Notes: a model not told the origin generated them from the letters alone. A DNA stretch of 64,000 nucleotides from Chenopodium formosanum (GCA_024500155.1 CM044879.1:7083501-7147500); one strand, 5' to 3'. Shown: positions 51,616 to 63,702, counted from the stretch's first letter. Numbers and translations are program-made.

Positions 51616-52802
51616 GCCCTTGTTGTTCAATTTCGATTATGTGTATGTAGGTGTCTTTAGTTGGATAAATAGTATACTAAATAAACTTTTGAGGTCATAT
51701 CGAATTTCTGTTAATGTAAATTTTATAAAAGTATATAATAGTAAAATCTTAATTTTTTTATTAATACACAATTTGTGAACAAATAATAATTCATCAGATT
51801 GATACACTTAACGGTTTATAAGGTAATACAATCCCATAGAAATGTTACTTCTTTAATTTATTTAAAAATTGAGACTTATTTGTGCATGTTTTCATCATGA
51901 ACTAGCAGGATCATTGGCATCTGTTTAGGGAAGCACCTTTGCATGATATGGCATGAAGCCTACTAATAACTTTTGCTTCACGGAAATGGTGGCTATTAAA
52001 TTGATTTTCCTCATTTGCGTTTGATGCATGTTATGTGTTTGATTGTTGCGTATTATTATATTATTGATGCATTAGCAATATATTTTTGTGGTATAATTGA
52101 AAACATTAGTGTTCTAAGGGTCTGTTCACATTTACCGATCGAGCTTAACTGAACTGAACTGAACTGAACTGAACTGAACGGAACTTATTGGAGTTGAACT
52201 GAACTGAACTGAGCTGAAATGAATATTTTATGAAAGAAGGAAATTAGGAGCTGAACTGAACTGAAATGAACTGATTGGAGCTGAACTGAACTGATTGGAG
52301 CTGAACTGAACTGAACTGAAATTAAGTAAATATGAACATGCCCTAAGTCGTGTGTTGGATACCGTGCAACACAAAGATCTTAGAAAAAAAAAAGAAAAAA
52401 GAAAAAAAAAGATATTCATAGATTTCACAAAAAATTACAAGTTAAAATGATTAATTAGAAAAGAGAAATAAATAGAATACAGAATTACAATAAATTTTCC
52501 AATTTCAATATCTATAAAGAAACTTAAATGAATTCTTCATATATGCATATCCAACTAATCTGGTCCATAATAGCAAAATGGGCCTGAGTAATCCAAAGTC
52601 CCAAACAAATAGGAGTGTCAGTCCAATAACAAGTTCAAAGGAGATTTTATACTTAAACTCACGGAATAAAATACTAGGTATAAATCTTAAAGCTTATAAG
52701 GACATAAGGTGCTTATTTCACTCTTTAAATCAAATGTGGAACAATTCATATGTGTGCAAAAAATGGGGTTACAACATTGATGAAGCTACCGAGAAGCTAC
52801 AT
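51616..52802. other. Intergenic region between the CYP716-like gene and the disrupted lipase 3' end
   Basis: Contains the MITE at 52118-52343 and an A-rich tract at 52384-52412. A weak minus-strand TATTTAT near 51665 could serve the P450. No other gene seen. Confidence 0.5.
52118..52343. mobile_element. GAACT-rich Tourist-like MITE
   Basis: GGGTCTGTTCACATTTAC to GTAAATATGAACATGCCC, TAA on both sides, multiple GAACT runs. Confidence 0.85.
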
Positions 52803-52851
52803 TCAAAGGTCAAAGTCTTCATCATCATCCATCTCTCGATCCATCAATACC
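52803..52851 (-). pseudogene. Severed 3' end of the lipase coding sequence
   Basis: Minus-strand continuation of the lipase last exon on the far side of the copia element. In frame after the target site it encodes MDREMDDDEDFDL and a TGA (52805-52803). The acidic tail is now separated from the gene by 4.9 kb. Confidence 0.75.
52847..52851. other. Target-site duplication, left
   Basis: ATACC, repeated at 57794-57798 on the other side of the copia element. Confidence 0.9.
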
Positions 52852-53016
52852 TGTTAGGATATAATTAAGTTAAGTTAGATATATTTTGTGAATATCTTTG
52901 TATATATCTTGTTAGGAGTTTTGGCAAGTTAGGTTAATGTTGTAAGCCTATATATATGCGTTTAATGGTAAAGGCACATCAAGCCGTTTTCTCCTAATTT
53001 TCATGTGATCTTAACA
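52852..53016 (+). repeat. 5' LTR of copia element
   Basis: TGTTAGGATATAATTAAG to GTGATCTTAACA, bounded by the 5-bp inverted TGTTA/TAACA. Confidence 0.95.
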
Positions 53017-53030
53017 TGGTATCAAGAGCC
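53017..53030 (+). other. Primer-binding site
   Basis: TGGTATCAAGAGCC starts directly after the LTR. It resembles the initiator-tRNA-Met primer site TGGTATCAGAGC of plant copia elements, with one extra A. Confidence 0.85.
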
Positions 53031-53188
53031 CTCTAAATTAGAGAATTCTTTTTATGTTTTTTTTCTTTTCCCAGTTCTTCCCAAACACAAACCCTATTTT
53101 CTGTTCTTAATTCGTTTTCCTAGTTCGCGTTCTTGATTTTTGGTTCGTGCTTCCGCTGAATTAGTTTCTGTTTGTTCTTTGTGTTGTG

Positions 53189-56100
53189 ATGACCGGTGGT
53201 GAAGTTCCGCCCCCTAAGGGTCCTCGTTATGAACCTTTTTCTGCATATTATTTGCATCCTAGTGAAGGCACCGGTGCGGTTATTAGCCCAATACTGTTGA
53301 AAGGAGATAATTATGAGGAGTGGTCACGATCTTTGCCCAATAATCTTCGTGCAAAGAACAAGCTCGGCTTCATTGATGGGACTATAGAGGTGCCAGATGC
53401 TAAGTCTCCCAATTATGATCAATGGGGAATTGTTAATTCTATGCTTGTTGCTTGGATTGTTAATACCTTGGATGTATCTGTGCGTTCTACTGTTCGTTTC
53501 CCGGACCATGTCAAATTGTTGTGGGATGATCTACGTGATAGATACTCTCTTGGCAATGGCCCTCGTATTCTTGAGTTAAAGGCTCAAATTGTTGATTGCA
53601 AGCAACGTGGTAGGCCGGTGGCCGTGTATTTTGGTGAATTGAGAAAGCTGCAAGATGAATTGGCTAGCTATTGTAAGTTACCCAAGTGTACTTATACTAC
53701 GGCTAAAGAGTATGCTAAGATTGCTGAAAGTGAATTGCTTCATCAATTTTGTATCGGTTTGGACCCGAAAAAATTTGGTAGTATGGTGTCTACCCTTCTT
53801 ATGATGGATCCCGTGCCTTCCCTTAATGTGGCATATGCAAAAGTCGTATCGGATGAACGCAAGCAAACTGTCTCGGACTCTCATGATAATAATCGAACGG
53901 ATAATGTTGTTGGGTTTGCTGCGTCGGGTTCGGCTCAAGGACGGACTACTTGGTCAAGTAATGGTGAGGCACGTGTATGTGATCATTGTGGCAAAAAGGG
54001 TCATGTGAAGGAGAAGTATTTTGATTTAAATGGTTGGCCCGAATCCTTCAACTCTGGAGGGCGTGGTGGTCAGCGTGGTGGTCGTGGGTCAAGTAAAGGT
54101 GGTCGTGGTGGTCGTTCGCAAGGTTCTAGTGGTCGTGGCTTTGCTGGGAATGTTAATGGCTCTCGACATTCAAATACTGAAGAAGTGAATGAGGAAGATC
54201 GTGGGTCTTCTCCTACACTCACTGATGTACAGTGGGCTCAATTACTAAATGCAATTAAGAGTGGACAATCCACTTCCACTTCAACTGACCAAAAGTCTCA
54301 TGGTATGTATAATTCTAATGAGTGGATAATTGATACCGGAGCGTCAAATCATATGTCGGGTGATTTAAAATTGTTTTATGATTTGTGTGATATTTCATCT
54401 CCGGTTGGTTTGCCTAATGGAAATAGTATTACGGCCACTAAAGAAGGAAAAATTAAATTAAGTGACGGTTTAATATTAGAAGATGTTTTATTTGTTCCCG
54501 AATTACATTGTAACTTATTATCTGTGTCTCAATTATTAGAAAAGCAAAAATACATTGTTCTTTTCACTAACAAGCTATGTACTATTCAGCCGCACTTTGA
54601 AGAACCTGATTGGAGCGGGGGTGCAGTATAATGGGGTCTATCTCTTTCGGCCGGTTCGTGCTCGTAGTTTTCAAGCAAACTCTGTGGGAGTTCCAGATGC
54701 AAGTATGTTATGGCATAGGCGTTTAGGTCATCCCTCAATAAAAGTAGTATCATCTTTACCAGGGGTAGTGGTCAATAGTAGTAGTACGAATAAAAAATGT
54801 GATATGCTAGATTGTCATATTTGTTTTATGGGTAAACAACCCCGAAACTCTTTCCCTCTAAGTATTAATAAAGCATCTGGTTTGTTTGATTTGATACATT
54901 GTGATATTTGGGGTCTGAATAGAATTTCTTCTAGTTGTAATGCTAGATATTTTCTCACTATTGTTGATGACTACTCCCGTGCTACTTGGATTTATTTGAT
55001 GGTTGGTAAACATGAAGTAGGGAAATTAATTCGTGATTTTTATGCTTTAATCAAAACCCAATTTAATAAAAAGATTAAAGTATTACGAAGTGACAATGGG
55101 CAAGAGTTTTTGTGTTTAAGACCATTTTTTGAAAAAAAGGAATAATACATCAAACCTCATGTGTCGATACCGCTCAACAAAATGGTCGTGTTGAAAGGAA
55201 ACATAAACATATTTTGAATGTGGCTCGTGCTTTACGTTTTCAGGCTAAATTGCCTAAGTATTTTTGGGGAGAATGTGTTTTGGCTGCCGTTCATCTTATT
55301 AATTTGACTCCGACTCCTATTTTAGGTGGAAAAACTCCTCATGAATGTTTGTTTGGGAAACCCCCCTCTTATGATGAAGTACGTGTTTTTGGGTGTTTGA
55401 GTTATGTTGTGAATAATTCTCGTGGTAAAGACAAATTTGACTCGAAATCTAGGAGATGTATTTTTGTTGTTATCCTTTCGGAAAAAAGGGTTGGCGTTTT
55501 TATGATTTGGAAACTAATGAGTTTATAATTAGTCGTGATGTGAAATTTGTTGAGGATACATTTCCATTTATTGAGTCTATTGATGAGTCAGAGAGAGTTC
55601 AATGGAATAATTACTTTAATCATCAAGTTATTGTGTGGGATGATGAAGAGTTGGATAATGATTTGAATATGCATGATACTATTGTGGGTGATAATGGTGT
55701 AGATAATTTGCATGTGCATGCCTCGTCATCAACTAATGCTACTAGTGATGGTGTTGCTTTTGACCATAATGTAATTAGTGGTAATATTGCCTCTGATCCT
55801 CTTGAATTAAGGGGGAGTACGAGTAGTGATGTGGCAGATGGTGGACTTACAGGTAATGGTGAAGTATTGGGTCGTGGTCATCGTACAAAAATACCCTCAA
55901 CAAAGCTCCGTGGTTATGTAACTAATACGGTTGTTCTCCAAGCAATAGACCCCACTCCATCAACAATTACTGCTCCCGCTTCTCAATCACGTTCTTCAGG
56001 TAAACAATTTGATATAGCTTGTTATGTTGATTATAACAATTTTTCTATGAGACATAAGTGTTTTCTGACAGCAGTTACAAAGGGTAAAGAACCTTTCTCT

Positions 56101-57621
56101 TTTAAGGAAGCTGTGAAACATGAAGGGTGGCGTAAGGCGATGAAAGAAGAAATTGATGCTCTTGAACGAAATGGCACGTGGACACTGGAGGACTTACCTC
56201 CAGGTAAGAAGGCTATTGGTAGTGGTTGGGTGTATAAAATTAAATATACTTCTACAGGTGAAGTAGAGCGACTTAAAGGTCGTCTTGTTGTGTATGGCAA
56301 TCGACAGGTAGGTGTTGATTATAATGAGACTTTTGCCCCTGTGGCAAAAATGGGGACTGTTAGAATTTTTCTCTCTGTTGCTTCTTCTTTGAATTGGGAG
56401 TTACATCAAATGGATGTTCATAATGCCTTTCTTCATGGAGATTTGGAGGAGGAAGTATATATGCAGTTACCTCCGGGTTATACTTGTCCTACTCCAGGGA
56501 AAGTTTGTAGGCTGCGTAAGTCTCTATATGGTTTAAAACAAGCTCCTCGACAGTGGTTTTCTAAATTGTCTAATGCTTTGAAATCCTATGGTTTCAAGCA
56601 ATCATATGCAGATTATTCTTTGTTCAGTTATATTCAGGATACGGTCCCCCTTCATGTTCTTGTGTATGTTGATGATTTAATTATTGCTGGTTCGTCTCAT
56701 GATGCAATAATTCGTTTTAAAAAATAATTGAGTGCTTGCTTTCATATGAAAGACCTTGGTGTGTTGAAGTATTTTTTGGGTATTGAAGTTGCCCGTGGTC
56801 CGGAAGGTATATTCTTGTCTCAGCGTAAATATGCTTTGGATGTGTTATCTGAAGCAGGAATGTTAGGTTGTAAGCCTATTGATACTCCTATGGAGCAGAA
56901 CCATCGTCTGGCATATGCCGAGGGGGAGCCATTCTCTCAACCTGATCAGTATCGTCGCTTAGTTGGACGACTTGTTTATTTATCGGTAACTCGTCCAGAG
57001 TTGAGTTACTCTGTTCATACTCTTGCACAGTTTTTGAGTAACCCACAGGTGCAACATTGGGATGCTGCAATTAGAGTACTACGCTATATTAAAGGTAGTA
57101 CTGGTCAGGGTGTATTGTTACGTCCTATGAAGGACATGTGTTTGACGGCTTTTTGTGATAGTGATTGGGCAGCATGTCCTATGACTCGTCGTTCTTTGTC
57201 TGGTTATATGGTTTTTCTTGGTCGTTCTCCTGTCTCATGGAAGACTAAAAAACAACCGACAGTATCTCGTTCTTCTACAGAAGCTGAGTATCGTGCCATG
57301 GAAGTTACTACTTGTGAATTAAAGTGGTTGAAATCTTTGTTGTCTTCTCTTGGTATTTTGCATTCCAAGCCTATGAAGTTGTATTGTGATAGTCAATCTG
57401 CTCTTCATATTGCTAAAAATCCTGTTTTTCATGATCGAACTAAGCATATAGAGGTAGATTGTCACTTTGTTCGTGATGAGTTGGTGAATGGTAATCTAGC
57501 TACTGCATATGTTCCTACAGGTCATCAGTTAGCAGATATTTTGACAAAGGCACTTGGGAAGCGACAGTTTAGTTTTCTTCTTAACAAGTTGGGCGTTCGT
57601 GATTTACATGCTCCAACTTGA
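53189..57621 (+). pseudogene. Copia gag-pol, interrupted by frameshifts and a stop
   Basis: Start at the ATG 53189. Gag runs to about 54250; its zinc knuckle CDHCGKKGHVKEKY has Tyr in place of the last Cys. Protease WIIDTGASNHMSG is near 54325. Breaks: a frameshift near 54588-54591 after protease; a frameshift in the A-run at 55131-55138 within integrase; a frameshift near 55468; and an in-frame TAA at 56725-56727 after RT. Between them lie the GAG-pre-integrase motif LWHRRLGHPS, integrase SDNGQEF, RT with YVDD (56665-56676) and RNase H (SRSSTEAEYRAM). The frame ends at 57621. This copy cannot make a complete polyprotein. Confidence 0.9.
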
Positions 57622-57628
57622 GGGGGAG
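57619..57628 (+). other. Polypurine tract
   Basis: TGAGGGGGAG overlaps the pol stop codon and abuts the 3' LTR. Confidence 0.85.
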
Positions 57629-57793
57629 TGTTAGGATATAATTAAGTTAAGTTAGATATATTTTGTGAATATCTTTGTATATATCTTGTTAGGAGTTTTG
57701 GCAAGTTAGGTTAATGTTGTAAGCCTATATATATGCGTTTAATGGTAAAGGCACATCAAGCCGTTTTCTCCTAATTTTCATGTGAACTTAACA
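57629..57793 (+). repeat. 3' LTR of copia element
   Basis: Identical to the 5' LTR except GTGAACTTAACA versus GTGATCTTAACA. Read on the minus strand, its last 23 bases supply the new C-terminus and stop of the lipase. Confidence 0.95.
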
Positions 57794-59128
57794 ATACCCA
57801 AGATCCATCCGACCGTTGAACCATGCCCCTATTCTTCAATATCCACCAACCAACTGGGATGAGGAACTCGTCCTTTAAATTATCCCAATGTTTATTTACT
57901 AATGAAATGTCACGATCTACTACCAATTCGAATGCTTTCTCACCACGTTGAGTTCCTGCAACACCGTGCAAGTAGATCTCCGAGTTGTGCCAAGTAACTA
58001 CATTTCCGGGGAACTTCAAGTATGGTGACCTAGTTGTGTCGATCACCAGCTCCTCTCCAACATGAACATAGTCAATAGGTGGGTAGTGTGGTACGACATC
58101 TAGGGCGTTACGTACCCTTAAGATCTTAAGGTTGTCACATTTTAAAAAGAACTCTAAAAAATTGGCGTCTCCTACTCGAGGACTAGCAAATAATATGGCT
58201 GTTACCAAGCATGATTTTCCGGGGGAGCTTTTAGGTTTGTTAAGGTTGTTAACAACTATATCAGCCGCGTTTAGTGTAGCTTGTGCTGCTCCCATACTAT
58301 GGCCTGTTATTGTTATACTAACCTCTTCATTCTTGTATTGTTCCATTAGATTTTGTATCTCAAGTAAAACCTATATTAATTCCATTCAAGAATTAAAAAA
58401 AATAATTAGTGTATATCGAGATAAATCCAGCAAAATCTAGATAAGTATATTGTTATTGTAACTATTATGTATCAAAAGAACGAAGTTTAAAGAAATAATC
58501 TCACCTGATTTCTAGCGCTTGTTTTATTGAATGGAGATTTAGGGTCATCTGATGTATAAATCGAGTACCATCCTTCATGTACCATAGGCTTATCAGAGTT
58601 ATCACCTACATCATCGTCTCCAAGAATATCGGAAACCGGAACCAGACGAAATTGCAAATTATTAACCCACTCCAACGACTGTATACTCCCTCTCCAAGCA
58701 ATAACAATGTCTCTCCTCCCTAACAATTCGACGGACTCGTCCTCGGCCACCGCCACATACCCTATAAAATTGGACTCTTTACTCCATGCCTCCCTAGACC
58801 ATGACTTAAAAATGAAGGCATCAGGCAAATCTATACCTGAAGTTGCATACAAGAATCTTGTAATGCGATATTTGTACCGATTACCATTGGCTAGGCCAAC
58901 GTTTGAGAAGAAATTTTTCTTGGAGAAAAAACTACTACCAGCATATTTTGATTTTTTTGAGCTATTGAAGGTATCATAGGTTGATTGAGACATTTCTCCA
59001 TAATGAATGATGTATCTTCGAAGATCGATATCGAGGGGGTCTAAGAGGCCTTCCCAATTGTTTTCACCACTTAGTTTTTTCCATGTTTTTGCAATGTGAT
59101 GAGAGTTCATCTTTCTGCTTTTTTCCAT
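57771..59128 (-). CDS. Phospholipase A1-II-type lipase (class III, DAD1-like), C-terminus rewritten by the LTR
   Basis: Hydrolyses acyl-lipid esters; members without a transit peptide, as here, are cytosolic. Exons 59128-58505 and 58370-57771 (407 residues). The ATG at 59128 is the first in frame; 59110 is an alternative. N-terminal WEGLLDPLDIDLRRYIIHYG is characteristic of the family. Catalytic triad: Ser233 in GHSMG, Asp299 in NALDVVPHYP, His343 in IYLHGVAG. FASPRVGD is also present. The copia element at 52852-57793 entered codon 401. The last six residues LSSHEN and the TAG are LTR sequence and replace the native acidic tail. Since all catalytic motifs lie upstream, activity may survive. 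Transcript termination must now use LTR or element signals. Confidence 0.88.
57794..57798. other. Target-site duplication, right
   Basis: ATACC, matching 52847-52851. Confidence 0.9.
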
Positions 59129-59225
59129 AGCTAAATTCACTCTTTTTCTTTTATACTAGAATACTATTTAATTATATACATTTTTATGTAAGTGTTTGAG
59201 CAATTGAGGTTGTACTGTACAAACT

Positions 59226-59233
59226 TATATATA
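59226..59233 (-). promoter_or_regulatory. TATA box of the lipase gene
   Basis: Minus strand CTATATATAAG about 98 bases before the ATG at 59128. Confidence 0.5.
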
Positions 59234-60112
59234 GTCACACAAAATTAGCATGTGAGTTCAAAAGTATATACTATTTCGTCATATATGAATTGATTTTTTT
59301 GTCATAACATGTTCAAAAACATATACTATTCGTCAAATATATGAGAATCATATGAACAAATGGAAAAGAAAGGTGTATGAAATGGAAAGATCATGCATTG
59401 CACGGCACACTCAATGAGGTTGGTAATGTCACTTTTTGTTTTTGTAGTTGATGTTATTGCGTGCAGTGTATTGTTCATTTTGGTTACATATATACCTTGA
59501 ATTTCTAACATCATGGGAATGTATATACCTTGAATTTCACATCAAACATTATGTGGAATAACCGAATAAAAGTATCATATTTAGTTAACAGACTTTTCTT
59601 ATAAAATCAAATATTTTGGGAGTGTGATTATAAAGTCATTTATTAGTTGATACACTTCCCTTTAGCTTTTAAAGGTGATAAAAGATTATATCTCACCACC
59701 CACTAATTACCAAGATGAACTACCAATAAGTAATGTGTTTTCCTGTAATTTGAGAGCATTTGAATGATAATCAAGAAATAAATATATAATTAATCCAAAC
59801 AACTTTCAAAACATAAAACCCAAATATAAAAAGATCAAATAATAACGGGACGTAGTATCATACATGCACAAACAGGACCAATACATTCAGCAAAGTGCAA
59901 GGCTATTGAACTAAGCTAGTCTAATAAATATCATTTATCAATGATTTGTCTTAATTACTACTCAAATAATTTCCAGAACAACTTCTAAGCACCAAAATAT
60001 TCAAACGAAATCATCTAATTCAGAAGTAAAGCTCAAACCAGCTTTGCTATCTAGCAACTACAGAGTACATGTTATCATAATTCGATTTTCCTTGCTATTG
60101 TTATTCGATCTT
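59234..60112. other. Intergenic: lipase promoter side and B3 gene 3' side
   Basis: TATATACCTTGAATTTC is repeated at 59488 and 59522. No further gene or element recognised. The part next to 60112 is probably 3' UTR of the B3 gene. Confidence 0.45.
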
Positions 60113-62613
60113 TCACTTACCTTTATCAATGGCACGAAATATGTAGACGTTAAAGACAGGTAAACTCCCTTTTTGAATCAGCTCGAACACACATGAATCA
60201 TGCACCTCCAAATTATTATCAAACACAAAGTTCCACCAGTTTTGATAAAGATAGTAGCGATGAAATTTAGCAGGTCTATTAGCTGCCCATCTGTATCCAA
60301 CAACCCAGCTTTGTTTTCCAACCTGCAGCTTCACGTCTCGAGTGTCTTGTCTCATATGCTCCATTGCCCATATATTTGGGATTACCTGCTTACAGATCCA
60401 CATATATATAAGTTGGTAAATCATACTTCATAGCAAATAATGCTAGGATAATAAACTATACCATGGAAAATCTGTGTGAATATTCAAGGATTAATGTGCA
60501 CTGCTACTTATTTTCTTCCCATTCAATTTTCTAATTCATCTCAATATTGTTTCTACTAAGAAACCAGCTTATAACCAAATATTCGGATTCCTGGCATGAA
60601 AAACAAGATCAGATGGTGTCATGGTTCACATTTGAACTACGATAAGGAATTTTGAGATAGTAAAATTAACATGTTAACTAGAGGTTCGAGTTGCTCCTAC
60701 TTTTAAATACTACCTCCGTTACATATTATTTGCAACAATTTGACTTTAAGTAGAGAGGAAAAATGTCTAATCGTTGCAAATAATATGAAACGGAGGTAGT
60801 AGATTAATTAAACACTTTCCACAAGTGAAACAAAAAATTTACATTAATTAGAACTTAGAAGAACTCAGGGGTATAGAAAAGAAAACAAACCAGTTTAGAA
60901 TGTTTAGTAACATGTGAAGGCATTAAGGTTATCTGAAACATAGGCACGCTCTGAATCTTGTTCTGCCTCTCAATCGCCTCCATAAATCTGGTAGCCTTTT
61001 CTGAAGCTCTTTCCTTTTCTTCATCTGTAGGATCCCTCCTATTAGATATGTAGCTTAATCTGAGTGCCGGAGTTTTTTCTGTATGCATAATAACATGCTG
61101 AAAATTTATCAATTTAGAAAAGAATAACAATATTAATAACATCTGCTGCCTATTATTTTTTTGAAGGTATGAGTCAGGCCTTCATTCAAGGTAATAGTAA
61201 TAGCTTATCTAATTTCTAGCATGTAATAAAGGGAGCCTTACTACTACATCAACATCAGCTTAAAATGACTAATAATACAACAAATAATCAACCATTACAC
61301 GACTATTACCATACAATCTCCATGATATTAGTCACCCACCAAAGATTATTTTATATATTGTACCTCCAACTCATAACATCATTCTAAGGCACATATAGAC
61401 TTCTCTACTATACTATTTCAAATACAAATTCGTCTGATTATAAATTTCAGGTCTTCTGTGAGTAGTATGACACTGACAGGAAATTCCCCATGTTTTTGCT
61501 ATACCATTTTCCTATATGATGCCTTAAAAGATGGCTTGTCCATTCTTATGAAAATGTGCAATTGAATTGCTTATGATCCATTTCACCGAATTTGCTTTAT
61601 ATCAGTCATCTAAATCAGTAGCGTGATCACAAATTGGATCGATGAAATCTGATTCAGTGACCATTAGCCCAAGAGAGCATTTTTTCACCCTTATTTCAGA
61701 TTATTGAACTCAAAAGTCAAAGATGTATGGCCAGTAACACTACCGAAAGAAGCAAAAAACTCTGTTTTGAGCATATACTGCTCCTCTGCTACTGCTATTT
61801 CTCTATAGACAATCTTTAAAAATGTTCAACAAAAACATCACTCACGATCGATCCAACAAAAACAGTTTCACCGAGCCATATGCAGTCATGCAGATAACCA
61901 ATGTCCACAGTTCAACATCCCCCCCCCCCCCCCCCCCCCCCCCAGCAAATACAAATCGATGATAATGTGACACTATCCGAACTTTCAGATAAACCTTCAA
62001 CCTTTACCTGAAACATGCTATTTCAATCACTGAGTACATTATTATGTATAGTTAATGTCTAAAAGATGGTGTTATAACCTGTGGTAGAGAAACATGATCT
62101 TGCCCTCGTTCTGCATCTCCAAACAGGCTGGTACACAGAATCATCTTGATCATCTTCGTTTTCCTCATCAATCACAATTGGCTTCTGCGAACTTCCAACA
62201 GCAGCAGGAGCAGCAGCAGGAGGAGGAGTAGGAGTAGGAGCAGGAGTAGGAGCAGGAGTACTCGTACTCGAACCATTATTGTTATCAGCCCAGTTAAAAT
62301 GCAAAGTACTCGTACAAGTAACTTTGTGCGAGGTAGAAGTATTACTCGCAAAGTGAGAGCCCTCCCTTTCGCAACCATTCTCCTCATCGAATATAGAGAC
62401 TTTAAACGAAGAATCTCCAGCATAATGAAACACCACAATATCATTGACTTCAACTCCATGATCACTAACAAACTTCTCCCATCCATCTGAGAATTTCGTA
62501 CCACTAACAAACTTTACTCTCCATTTGTTCTCATTTGGTCCGATTAGTGTACACCATGTTGAGATTTCCTCTTTGAAACATTCTATGAACTTTTGAGGAA
62601 TTTTCTACCAAAA

Positions 62614-62660
<47 letters not shown>

Positions 62661-63431
62661 TGATGAGCTTGGGTAATTAAATGCCAATCAAATTTAATAC
62701 TTCATCTGTTTTTATATAAATTTATCCATTTGAAATTTTAAGCTAGTTAATGCACAATTTGTGTATGGGAAGTTTGTCTTTATATGATTACATTTTCCAA
62801 AATTTATGAAATTGTGATATTTTGAAACATCCCGAAACTAATCTAACAAACGAGATTCCACTTGACTATATTATTTGTTAAAATTGAGCCATTTAAAGTT
62901 CTAACTTCTAAGCTAACTAATGTACAATTAATGAACTAATGTGGTTGACTTTAATAACCATTTTGTAACTTAACAAACAAGATTCACAAAATAACACTAG
63001 CAAATGCACAAATAATATGGCAAATTCAAACTCATTCTATATTTATCTTTTACTAATTTATTAAAAATGTTGATAATTTTGAAGTACAGTTTGAGATAAA
63101 TCTAACAGACAAATTAAACTCTCACATGCTATACTACATGAATAATTATATATAATTTTCGTTATTAGAAATTACAAATTGTGTTCCACTTTGTTTAACT
63201 TCTATCAAATTTTGGTGTCCAAAAAAATAAATAAACTTCTATCAAATTTTGAGAAATCTTCTAACAAAAGAAGATAAATTCAACATAAAAAAGTAGTAAT
63301 GACGAGTAAATTACCAGTTCTTGAAGAAAATTCTGAGCTATAATCACGATAAACCGGTGATTAGTTGAAGGAAAATGAAGCCAATAATGGTAATTCTCCA
63401 TAATTTCACAACAATGGCATTTCTTTGCCAT
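60113..63431 (-). CDS. Two-domain B3 DNA-binding protein, REM-like, four exons
   Basis: Probable nuclear transcription regulator. Exons 63431-63315, 62604-62079, 61078-60891, 60385-60113 (367 residues). The first B3 domain, about residues 14-120, includes HYWLHFPS, KIPQKFIECF, WRVKFVSGTKFSDGWEKFV and DIVVFHYAG. A low-complexity Pro/Ala/Thr linker (TPAPTPAPTPTPPPAAA) and an acidic IDEENEDDQDD patch follow. The second B3 domain, about 262-365, includes FQITLMPSHV, VIPNIWA, VVGYRWAANRPAKFHR and DSCVFELIQ. Both domains are cut by a phase-0 intron just before the xIPxxF/W strand, which supports the model and an internal duplication. The exon 2/3 junction was set at CACAG/CATACAG because only it keeps frame. 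AAAGGTAAGTGA at the stop is also a perfect donor, so a further 3' exon is possible. Confidence 0.82.
60710..60799. mobile_element. 90-bp Stowaway-type hairpin MITE in B3 intron 3
   Basis: CTACCTCCGTTACATATTAT and its near-inverse, TA on both sides; same family and length as 11572-11661. Confidence 0.8.
61919..61943 (-). repeat. Run of 25 C (G on the gene strand) in B3 intron 2
   Basis: Homopolymer of 25 bases. On the pre-mRNA it is poly-G and could form a G-quadruplex; the assembled length may be unreliable. Confidence 0.9.
62199..62272 (-). repeat. Coding simple-sequence repeat in the B3 linker
   Basis: AGGAGTAGGAGC-type hexamer and AGC/AGG trinucleotide repeats encode the Pro/Ala/Thr linker. 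Length variation here would change only linker length. Confidence 0.8.
62612..62658 (-). repeat. Poly-A (poly-T on gene strand) in B3 intron 1 near the acceptor
   Basis: About 46 A next to the exon 2 acceptor. On the transcript it is a very long U tract feeding the GGTAG acceptor, acting as or extending the polypyrimidine tract. Confidence 0.9.
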
Positions 63432-63702
63432 TTTTGCATAAGTTACCTTTAGAGAAAGAGAAAGAGAAGTAGAGTTTTGGAAGCAATTACTATTGGTGGA
63501 AGAAAGAGTGAAAATCTTTTGGCAGGAATTCGTATAATTATGGTTGAATTTTATTCACACAAGTACATGTTATAGTAAATAAGGCTAGCGGAAAGTGGTA
63601 AATTTTTACTCTGAGTTTTCTTTTTTATAATTACTCCATGTTACTTGCTTTTTTTTTTTTTTTTTTGGCTAGTCAGTAGTCTCTACCTATTTAATGTTTT
63701 TA

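Larger units (their letters stand above)
52852..57793 (+). mobile_element. Ty1/copia LTR retrotransposon, 4942 bp, recently inserted
   Basis: 165-bp LTRs at both ends differ at a single position (T/A near the 3' end of the LTR). A tRNA-Met-type primer site follows the left LTR, a polypurine tract precedes the right one, and ATACC is duplicated outside. Domain order gag, protease, integrase, RT, RNase H defines Ty1/copia. Short LTRs and total size suit the Ale/Retrofit type lineage, which is inference. The internal reading frame is broken in at least four places. Confidence 0.95.

Noticed and set aside
52578..52868. 96-residue plus-strand ORF before the copia element
   Set aside because: It overlaps the severed lipase tail on the other strand and runs into the LTR; no domain is seen.
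62146..62510. ORFs of 112-114 residues overlapping the B3 gene
   Set aside because: They are shadow frames of the B3 linker repeat; the B3 frame has recognisable domains and consistent splice sites.
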